A DNA stretch of 33,364 bases from Exilibacterium sp. (GTDB lineage Bacteria > Pseudomonadota > Gammaproteobacteria > Pseudomonadales > Cellvibrionaceae), in assembly GCA_028280195.1 (NCBI GenBank), contig JANQMH010000128.1, positions 1 through 33,364 of the forward strand, in the 5' to 3' direction. The notes below the pieces were generated by a model that saw nothing but the letters and a program-made list of their open reading frames with translations, searched no databases and was not told the DNA's origin. This document shows, in pieces, positions 1 through 5,975 of this stretch (the stretch's first letter is position 1; each line of letters opens with the position of its first letter). The position numbers were made by a program, and so were the translations under genes.

Positions 1-1
1 C

Positions 2-415
2 CTGGTCGATCCATCGGCCAGTGCGGTGGACAAGGGGCTGGCGGCGTTTGATCTTGTGTCGCCTGTTGGGACACAGGATATTAAGAAACTTGCAGATGCT
101 ACTAAAGGAGGAGATGACTTGGTTCGTGTTCGCCACCATACATCTCCCGAAGGAGCAAGAGGCATTGAAAAGGATGGCGCAATAAATCCAGGGAGAGGTG
201 ATCCTGTGGGTGTTCATGTAGAAACAGCTCCTTTTGGACCATCAAAATCTGCATCTGCTGAAACAGGGGCTTTTGGTAGGGGTAGGTTTGTTGAGTTCGA
301 TGTTCCGCGTAGTTCGATACAGCCTACAAAAGTTGGTCCGAGAAACACGGGAGTAATTCCAACTGATAAGCCACTTGATATTAAGAGCGCAAATCCCAAA
401 ATTAGGCGTCAGTAG
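2..415 (+). CDS. C-terminal end of a polymorphic (Rhs/CDI-like) toxin, ADP-ribosyltransferase-like tip; partial at 5' end
   Basis: The frame is open from the first bases of the window, so this is the 3' end of a longer gene; the GTG at 26 is probably an internal Val. The visible 137 residues end with a small domain carrying R-H-H-T-S-x-E-G-A-x-G-I, then G-V-H-V-E, E-T-G-A and F-V-E-F-D-V-P. This layout (His near the start, a Gly-Ile helix, then a short acidic beta strand) resembles small ADP-ribosyltransferase toxin tips found at the C-termini of Rhs and related polymorphic toxins. The stop at 413-415 overlaps the ribosome-binding site of the next gene, the normal toxin-immunity arrangement. 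The family is inferred from motif shape only; the catalytic residues are not certain and the delivery part lies outside the window. Confidence 0.5.
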   Translation: MVDPSASAVDKGLAAFDLVSPVGTQDIKKLADATKGGDDLVRVRHHTSPEGARGIEKDGAINPGRGDPVGVHVETAPFGPSKSASAETGAFGRGRFVEFDVPRSSIQPTKVGPRNTGVIPTDKPLDIKSANPKIRRQ

Positions 416-424
416 GAGTAAGCG

Positions 425-928
425 ATGAAGTTTGATGAAACATTTTTAATTGGTTTATTTCTATTTATCAGAATGTTACAACTCTCATTTGACAGGGCCT
501 TAGGTGGAAAATGGGTAGATCTGGTTGACTATCTGGGAGGCCAACCAAATTGTCGTGATATAGCTTTTCGACTCTCCGCAATCTCTGGGTATGATCTCCC
601 TAAAACAATGCCAAGTAAGCCTGCTGCTCGCAGCTTTTCTGTCGCAAAGCCGCTTTTTAGAAGGGTTGGATTCAGAGAAGATGAACTGTCATTTATATGT
701 TGGTGGTTATTACAAGCAGCAGACTTAATTGAACAGGCGGAGTATGAACCATCAGCGGATGAAATTGTGGAGGTTCGTGTAAATCTTGCATATGCAGAAG
801 ACTTGATTCGCACTCGATTAAGAATGAAAGATCATTCAGTTGAATATGTTGAACATTTTAGCCAGAGTGAAATGAATAGATGTAAATCTATTGAAGAAAT
901 AATAGGAGAGCCATGGCCTAATCTATAG
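425..928 (+). CDS. Probable immunity protein for the upstream toxin
   Basis: A 167-aa protein whose family I do not recognise. It starts at ATG 425, six bases after an AGGAG site (414-418) that overlaps the toxin stop codon, so translation is likely coupled to the toxin gene. The protein is mostly helical in appearance, soluble apart from a hydrophobic N-terminal stretch (I-G-L-F-L-F-I), with no signal peptide, and has an acidic C-terminal half. Size, position and coupling are what is expected of a cognate immunity protein that binds and neutralises the toxin tip in the cytoplasm. That role is inferred from context alone. Confidence 0.5.
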   Translation: MKFDETFLIGLFLFIRMLQLSFDRALGGKWVDLVDYLGGQPNCRDIAFRLSAISGYDLPKTMPSKPAARSFSVAKPLFRRVGFREDELSFICWWLLQAADLIEQAEYEPSADEIVEVRVNLAYAEDLIRTRLRMKDHSVEYVEHFSQSEMNRCKSIEEIIGEPWPNL

Positions 929-1210
929 TTTGACGCAGCAAAGGGAGAAAGCAAAGCCAATTTTATTGTTGACGGCAATGGAACCGCCGCAAGAAACAGC
1001 GCCGGTAGTGCGCGAAGAGACTTAGAAGCCGGTGGTTTTCCGGGCAAGACAGCAACAGAGACCCTTGAGAGTGGAACTATTCATCATAAAGTAGATGTGA
1101 CCACCGTTGGTGATGTTCGCTGGGCAGGTGGTAATATGGTCGCTTCCCCTACCCGAAATAATCCTAATCACGCTACCATGTACGGTATGACTGCAAAAAC
1201 GGTTGAATAG
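929..1210 (+). pseudogene. Orphan toxin C-terminal module without a start codon
   Basis: Directly after the TAG of the immunity gene, in the same frame, an open stretch of 93 codons begins with F-D-A-A-K-G-E and ends at TAG 1208-1210. It has no start codon or ribosome-binding site at its head. Its composition (N-G-T-A-A-R-N-S-A-G-S-A-R-R-D-L-E, H-H-K-V-D-V, R-N-N-P-N-H-A-T-M-Y-G) looks like the C-terminal tip of a secreted polymorphic toxin. Such displaced tips are known from Rhs and CDI loci, where they can be swapped onto the main gene by recombination. I cannot name the toxin family. Confidence 0.45.
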
Positions 1211-1254
1211 TTAATGACACCTACAGTTAGAAATCCCAATAAGTGAGACTAATA

Positions 1255-1536
1255 ATGCGAGAAGAATCTACCGGTATGACGGATCAAGAGTTAACTGAAA
1301 TTCAAGTACGCTGTGATGCTGCGACGGCAGGCCCATGGGTGTCTTCGATCGAAGGCCGTGACCATACCAGCGGCTCTGACTTTATTGTGACGGGAGAAGG
1401 TGATAGTAGAGGTGAAGATATAGAGCTAACTGGTGCTACGACGGCTGATCAGGACTTTATTGCTCATGCGAGACAGGATATACCGAAATTACTGAAAGAA
1501 ATTCATCGATTGAGAAAATTGCTTCTAGAAACCTAA
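1255..1536 (+). CDS. Small acidic protein, candidate immunity protein of the orphan toxin tip
   Basis: A protein of 93 aa from ATG 1255, preceded at 7 nt by GTGAG; GTG 1243 and ATG 1276 are alternative starts. It contains A-T-A-G-P-W near the N-terminus, a region rich in Asp, Glu and Gly (G-R-D-H-T-S-G-S), then A-D-Q-D-F-I-A-H-A-R-Q-D-I-P and a basic Leu-rich helix at the end. The A-x-x-G-P-W plus D-x-x-F-I-A-x-A-R pattern recalls short phage Ead/Ea22-like proteins and small immunity-type proteins. It lies 44 bp after the orphan toxin tip, so an immunity role is plausible, but this is inference. Confidence 0.45.
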   Translation: MREESTGMTDQELTEIQVRCDAATAGPWVSSIEGRDHTSGSDFIVTGEGDSRGEDIELTGATTADQDFIAHARQDIPKLLKEIHRLRKLLLET

Positions 1537-1581
1537 AAAATTTTCCTTGTAGTCGAAATTTAGTGCTACAAAAAGGAGGAG

Positions 1582-1752
1582 ATAATTTCGCAGATAGCTG
1601 TCGCACAGTTTCTAAAGCATGAGCTGACGACATTAGCATAGCATGGATTCCGACCTGAATCTGATGGTCGTTCAATGCTAGGCAGATGGCTTTCAGAAAT
1701 CCAAGAGGTAGCTAAGAATTTCATAAAATCATATCCTGATATGGATACATAG
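1582..1752 (+). pseudogene. Decayed small gene: strong Shine-Dalgarno, no normal start codon, one in-frame stop
   Basis: AGGAGG at 1574-1579 is followed, at start-codon distance, by ATA (1582) and ATT (1585) instead of ATG. The frame then reads Q-I-A-V-A-Q-F-L-K-H-E-L, is interrupted by TAG at 1639-1641, and continues G-F-R-P-E-S-D-G-R-S-M-L-G-R-W-L-S-E-I-Q-E-V-A to TAG 1750. A protein-like sequence on both sides of a single stop, plus an intact ribosome-binding site, suggests a recently inactivated small gene, probably another immunity gene of the toxin locus. The reading is mine and has not been compared with a database. Confidence 0.4.
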
Positions 1753-1756
1753 CACT

Positions 1757-1942
1757 TTGGGTGGTCATAGTGAAGCGCCCTATGAAGGAATGCGAACAAC
1801 AATAAACTGGCAAAAGTATCTGAATGCGTTTTTGCAATGTACAAGGGATATTCAGTGGGACTTATCTAATTTTGATTTGTCGAACTTTCAGGGAGATGCC
1901 ACTCGTCATTTGACCTCGGAAAACTCTTTACCAAAAGCATAG
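1757..1942 (+). pseudogene. Short reading frame, possible fragment of an immunity-like gene
   Basis: A frame of 61 codons from TTG 1757 (the first ATG is at 1790) to TAG 1942. It is in a different frame from the decayed gene that ends at 1752 and starts five bases later, so the two could be halves of one gene split by a frameshift. The sequence (W-Q-K-Y-L-N-A-F-L, D-I-Q-W-D-L-S-N-F-D-L-S-N-F) looks protein-like, but no proper start or ribosome-binding site is visible. No family recognised. Confidence 0.25.
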
Positions 1943-2175
1943 TTTCGTAAAGGTGAGACTATCGTGTATTGGCTGTAGGTCGCTTGGTTGATTCTGTTTA
2001 ACTTGTAAATGTTTTATACAGAAATCAAAGCCCTACCAGACAAAGGATCTGTCAAGACAAAGAAAATCACAGGCACGGGGCTCGATATTTAACGACTGAG
2101 CAGCAGCTCTCCCACCAGCCAAGAATGCCAGCAAGGCCGAATAATATAGCCTTGCTGCCACTGAAGCCTTGGCGG
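1943..2175. other. Non-coding gap before the minus-strand gene
   Basis: About 230 bp without a convincing gene. It separates the toxin and immunity remnants from the convergent 395-aa gene. I see no strong terminator hairpin, tRNA or repeat in it. Confidence 0.4.
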
Positions 2176-3363
2176 TCAATCCATAACACTTTGCATACTG
2201 GTAACCAATACACCCAGAATCTGCGGATTTCCGGTTGGAGATGAACTCGTCACCGTCATATTGCCGTGATCATCAAAATGGTGATGATTGACCCAGCCGC
2301 CCGATGTGTCTCCTTCATAGAATGGGAATATGCCGGCTTCCATCGAGGCTTCAAAGCTCGATTGCTCCTGGGAGGATAAGCCGGCATTCGATGTCATGAC
2401 AATGTCAATGCCGTCGACAATCACTAGAGCGGATGTGAAACGTTGAAGACTGCCATTGCCGCCGAAACTGGACTCCCAGGTAATCGAATCACTTGATTTC
2501 CATACCGTATTATTTCTCGTATGGTACCCTTCACTCAACGCGGCAGAGTTAAACCAGGGAGTAAAATTCTGCAGATAAGAATCTGAGCTTGGCGATTTTA
2601 AGGGACCTGCCGCAAGCGTAACAACTTTCGAAAAGTTGGCAACTATGGTTAAACCGGCGGTGAGTATCTTTTCCGTGAGAATGTCGGTGTTGGCTTTTCC
2701 TTTAATGGAACCGAAAAGGTCCCAAACCCCCGAGTGCTCCGTGTGTGCCCACGATTTGGATATATCTCCCGATGTCGTACTCGAGTTAAGCGACACATTT
2801 TTTGCCGCTGCGCTGTCCAGTGCCAGCTGTAGCTGCTCATAGGTAGTAGTGTATGCATATTTTTTTGGGTTTTCGGCAGCAAATCTAACATCGCGTAGCT
2901 GATTGGCAGCAACGGTAATCGGATCATCAAGCATGGTATCGTAGTCGCCGATAACGGTCGGCACAATGGACTGAGGCAGATTGGCATTAGCCCAATTGCT
3001 GAATGTCTTGCTCCAGGCCAGAGATCCTGAGGGCAAGGGGTTGAGGCTTTTTTTGTAGTTGTCCCAACTTGTCGCATAGTCTCCCATATCTTTGGCAAAT
3101 TGATCGGCACCCTGTGGAATTAACGCACTGATAATCCCCGCATAGGTTTGGTGGAAACTACTGACTTGAGCAGGGTCGTAAAAGGTGGTCGCTGAGTCCG
3201 GGGGTATGCTGTCAAAAATATCCCAAAGGTTCTCAGATGACGTTCCAATCGGATCTGCGCCCTGTACCAGCTGAAACTCTTTTTTTGACAGTCCCAAACC
3301 TGTGGTTATCGCGTTGTACCATTGGGCGGATAGTGTATTCATTGCATCTTGTGATGAACTCAT
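2176..3363 (-). CDS. Uncharacterised 395-aa protein
   Basis: Starts at ATG 3363 behind a good AGGAGT site (about 3370-3375 on the plus strand), ends at TGA 2176. No signal peptide, membrane segment or cysteine pattern is evident; the protein is rich in Ser, Thr, Asn, Trp and Gly. The N-terminal 200 residues look helical. The C-terminal part has W-E-S-S-F-G-G-N-G-S-L-Q-R-F-T-S-A-L-V-I-V-D-G and, near the end, W-V-N-H-H-H-F-D-D-H-G, a possible metal-binding His cluster. I recall similar hypothetical proteins in fungi and other bacteria but know no function. It stands alone on its strand and its base composition matches the AT-richer left region. Confidence 0.7.
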   Translation of the reverse strand: MSSSQDAMNTLSAQWYNAITTGLGLSKKEFQLVQGADPIGTSSENLWDIFDSIPPDSATTFYDPAQVSSFHQTYAGIISALIPQGADQFAKDMGDYATSWDNYKKSLNPLPSGSLAWSKTFSNWANANLPQSIVPTVIGDYDTMLDDPITVAANQLRDVRFAAENPKKYAYTTTYEQLQLALDSAAAKNVSLNSSTTSGDISKSWAHTEHSGVWDLFGSIKGKANTDILTEKILTAGLTIVANFSKVVTLAAGPLKSPSSDSYLQNFTPWFNSAALSEGYHTRNNTVWKSSDSITWESSFGGNGSLQRFTSALVIVDGIDIVMTSNAGLSSQEQSSFEASMEAGIFPFYEGDTSGGWVNHHHFDDHGNMTVTSSSPTGNPQILGVLVTSMQSVMD

Positions 3364-3715
3364 GGCTGACTCCTATCTTCGTTAAACCATAAAATATTGA
3401 TTGAATGGCTGAATACTTAACCAGTGTCTAAAAGACAGGAGCTATCTTCTGTGGTTTTCACTAATCGATCCATTACACTGAATTACAGAAAAATAAGGCT
3501 TACTTTCCCCTGCGACAGTTGGAAAAAAACCTCCGGTCAGATTCTTATGCCTGTAATGGCGTGTAATTGGTTTTCGTCGAACCCTCTTTTACTCTAAATG
3601 GGCGATGTCGAAGTTTCAGGGTCTCATTCAAGACAATCACCTGTTTCGACATTCGAAAGCTGCTTAGCTGAAACAGGTATTTGATCATTGCTACATCAAA
3701 ACGGAGAACCGTCTT
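3364..3715. other. Divergent intergenic region with an inverted repeat
   Basis: A 352-bp spacer that must carry the promoters for the minus-strand 395-aa gene and the plus-strand tandem pair. No clear -35/-10 pair could be defended by eye. Its one clear structure is the 9-bp inverted repeat listed separately. Confidence 0.5.
3639..3678. promoter_or_regulatory. 9-bp perfect inverted repeat upstream of the small paralogous pair
   Basis: ACCTGTTTC at 3639-3647 and its exact complement GAAACAGGT at 3670-3678, with a 22-bp centre. It ends 37 bp before the start of the first small gene. It has no T-run after it, so an operator or an RNA leader hairpin is more likely than a terminator. Confidence 0.4.
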
Positions 3716-4009
3716 ATGACTGTTTATTGTAATGAAGTTATCGTTAAAAACATCTACACCAACCCAGTAACTCTTATGATGGATCTACGCCCACTGGTGA
3801 CCTTAGGCCCTGGTGACGCCCAGCCTATCACCGGCAAGTTCGATCGGATTGCCTGCGATAGGGTTGTATTTCGACAGAACCCAGCGGCTAATCACGAGTT
3901 ACACGCTGGAACCACTATCGTTATAGAAAACTTTAACGCCCAGCGTCTCGTTCTCCACTGCATTGAAGCGATGGGTCAACAACAGAATATTAACTTCATA
4001 TTTCCGTAG
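3716..4009 (+). CDS. Small unknown protein, first of a tandem paralogous pair
   Basis: A 97-aa protein starting at ATG 3716 with a GGAG site 9-10 bases upstream. No signal peptide or membrane segment. Alternating hydrophobic residues suggest an all-beta fold. It shares with the next gene the pattern V-x-x-x-N-x-x-T-N-x-x-T-L, then V-x-L-x-P-G, F-x-x-I, G-T-x-x-V, C-I and Q-x-I-x-F-x-x-P, so the two arose by duplication. No known family recognised. It lies upstream of an FHA protein and a Ser/Thr kinase on the same strand but 1 kb away, so a link with them is only possible. Confidence 0.7.
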   Translation: MTVYCNEVIVKNIYTNPVTLMMDLRPLVTLGPGDAQPITGKFDRIACDRVVFRQNPAANHELHAGTTIVIENFNAQRLVLHCIEAMGQQQNINFIFP

Positions 4010-4047
4010 TTTTTCGCCACGACTAAATCAAATTGGAGATTCATACG

Positions 4048-4338
4048 ATGGCCGTGCATTTTTATAACGTTGCTCTAACCAATACGCTCACAAATCGGAT
4101 AACGCTTAGAAACAGCCGCCGTCAGTCGGTGAGTTTGAATCCCGGTCATTCACGTGTTCTTAACACTGAATTCAACGAGATTATCTTTTTGAGATGCCTT
4201 CATCATCAGCAAACGCCAGGCGACTTTTCTTTTCACCTCGGAACTGTGGCTGTAGTGGAAGATTCAGGTAGGAGCCTCATCGTCGAATGCATTGATCGAG
4301 CACGAGGTGTGCAACAACGTATTAGCTTTCTTCCATAG
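4048..4338 (+). CDS. Small unknown protein, second of a tandem paralogous pair
   Basis: A 96-aa protein. The ATG at 4048 is chosen because GGAG (4035-4038) sits nine bases before it; an in-frame TTG at 4033 would lie upstream of that site. The sequence is clearly related to the preceding gene (38 bp away) over its whole length, with the same P-G turn, G-T-x-A-V-V strand, C-I and a final Q-R-I-S-F-L-P. Predicted cytoplasmic and beta-rich; function unknown. The pair is probably one transcription unit. A 6-bp stem (AGCCTG/CAGGCT) just after the stop has no T-run and is at best a weak terminator. Confidence 0.68.
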   Translation: MAVHFYNVALTNTLTNRITLRNSRRQSVSLNPGHSRVLNTEFNEIIFLRCLHHQQTPGDFSFHLGTVAVVEDSGRSLIVECIDRARGVQQRISFLP

Positions 4339-4988
4339 CAATAGCCTGCAGGCACTATGTCAGGCTGACAATAGACCGGCAAAGCACTACGGTGATTCCG
4401 CTCTCCATAATATGAGCAACTCATCTATACCGCTGTCACCGGTCGATTGGTCGACGCCGTTTATCTGCCGGCCATAACCGGTATCTGCTGTATAGCCCTG
4501 ATGATCGCTGTCAGGTAAGCCGACATCACCATTACTTCCCGGAATCCCAATGAGTGGCTGAACATCTGAAGACAATCGATGTGCGGCCGCTCGGGTTACA
4601 AGCAATCCGGCCCCCCTGCTCTGCCCCTTCAGACAGGCCATCCACCGTCAATGCCGGAATATATGGCTCATATATAGTAGAAATAGGCTACGCTAACTTT
4701 GCTATATTTGTGCTCCTGTCACGGCGTAAACTGCCGAGTCGCCATATGTATTTTTGTTCTAACTTTGAGCTTCTATGTCGATTAAAAAGTTATACTGCAG
4801 CGCTATCTACCCATAGAACTTTGGCCTATAGCGTTTTTTTTAGACAACGCCGTTTTATATCGAATAATCGGAACTTGGTAGAATAGATAAATGATTGCGG
4901 GCTTAAAAGCTGCAGGCGTCCGGTATCATATACCCTAGAAAATGATCGGGCATGTAAGCAGCTGAAGCTCAATTGCGGGAGACACAGA
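4339..4988. other. 650-bp region without a convincing gene
   Basis: Short frames exist on both strands (for example 4554-4886 plus and 4387-4641 minus), but they lack ribosome-binding sites and recognisable domains. The right part is AT-rich and probably carries the promoter of the FHA-kinase pair; a small GGTAT-CAT-ATACC palindrome lies at 4921-4933. No RNA gene seen. Confidence 0.4.
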
Positions 4989-5963
4989 GTGGCTTATCTG
5001 CGCAGCGGTGAAACTCAGGAAAAACAATATCTCCTTACTCATCACACATTTGGCCGCCGTAGCGAAGCTGTTGACACCTTGATCAAACGGCCTGAGATTT
5101 CCAAAGTCCATGCGGTGATCGAATGGAGCGGCCGGGAATGGCAAATCCGTGATTTGAGCCGAAATGGCACATGGGTGGGCAATCAGAAACTAAATCCTGT
5201 GCAAAACAGAGCGTTAAAGCCAGACGATATCATCCATTTCGCGGGCGCCGGGCAGAATAGCTGGATCGTTGAAGACCTTACCCCTCCAAGCGATTTGTTA
5301 ATCGGATTGAATGAGAAATCCAGCACTGAAACTTTGTGCGCTTACCACCTGCTGCCCAACAGCGACAATCCCATGGCTGCGCTGTTTTTCTGTAATTCCC
5401 GCGAACGGTGGGTGCTTGAAACACTCTATCCCTGCACTGACATCGATGAAACTAACTGCGAAGTTCTCCTTGCTCCCGGCGAAGTGATAACACTCGGATG
5501 CTACAAATGGCAGTTGCACCTTATCAGCACTGAGCCGAGAACAGCCGACCTGACCCGGCAATCGACTGATATCAACCAATGTGTGTTCAATTTTGAAATC
5601 AGCCTGGATGAAGAACACACCCGTTTGAATTTGCAATATCGGGGCAATAAGGCCGATTTTGGAGAACGTAGTCACCACTATCTACTACTGCACCTGACGC
5701 GCCTGAAAATACAGCACGCCAATACCGGCGTGGACAGCGAAAACCAGGGCTGGATTGACAATAACCAGCTGGCGCGCGAGTTAGGTATTGACGTTTCCCA
5801 TATCAATATACAAATATTCCGGGCCCGGAAGCAAATGGCCGAAGCATTTCCAGATTTACCCGGACTAAGCGCTCTTATCCAACGCCGCCGGGGAGCAGTA
5901 CGCTTTAACTGCCCGCAGGCGAAAATCATCAAAGGTAAACATCACGAAACTCTTTCTGCTTAA
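4989..5963 (+). CDS. FHA-domain protein with a helical C-terminal DNA-binding-like region
   Basis: A 324-aa protein starting at GTG 4989, seven bases after GGGAG. Residues 15-95 form an FHA domain, a phosphothreonine-binding module: G-R-R at 22-24, S-x-x-H around 38-41 (I-S-K-V-H) and N-G-T at 59-61 are the usual phosphopeptide-contact motifs. The middle has no recognised domain. Residues about 225-310 carry an L-A-R-E-L-G-I-D-V-S-H-I-N segment followed by a basic R-R-R-G-A-V-R-F-N stretch, which resembles the winged-helix output domain of transcription regulators. The gene is 12 bp upstream of a Ser/Thr kinase, the classic partner of FHA proteins. It probably reads the kinase's phosphorylation state, perhaps changing transcription. 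The FHA call is strong; the DNA-binding call is an inference. Confidence 0.8.
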   Translation: MAYLRSGETQEKQYLLTHHTFGRRSEAVDTLIKRPEISKVHAVIEWSGREWQIRDLSRNGTWVGNQKLNPVQNRALKPDDIIHFAGAGQNSWIVEDLTPPSDLLIGLNEKSSTETLCAYHLLPNSDNPMAALFFCNSRERWVLETLYPCTDIDETNCEVLLAPGEVITLGCYKWQLHLISTEPRTADLTRQSTDINQCVFNFEISLDEEHTRLNLQYRGNKADFGERSHHYLLLHLTRLKIQHANTGVDSENQGWIDNNQLARELGIDVSHINIQIFRARKQMAEAFPDLPGLSALIQRRRGAVRFNCPQAKIIKGKHHETLSA

Positions 5964-5975
5964 CCGCCATCCGCC

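Noticed and set aside
4347-4370. AGCCTG/CAGGCT stem as a terminator for the small paralogous pair
   Set aside because: Short stem with a 12-base loop and no T-run; too weak to list as a terminator.
4554-4886. 110-codon frame in the spacer before the FHA gene
   Set aside because: No ribosome-binding site, no domain and unlikely composition (many Arg, Ser, Cys and Phe in mixed order).
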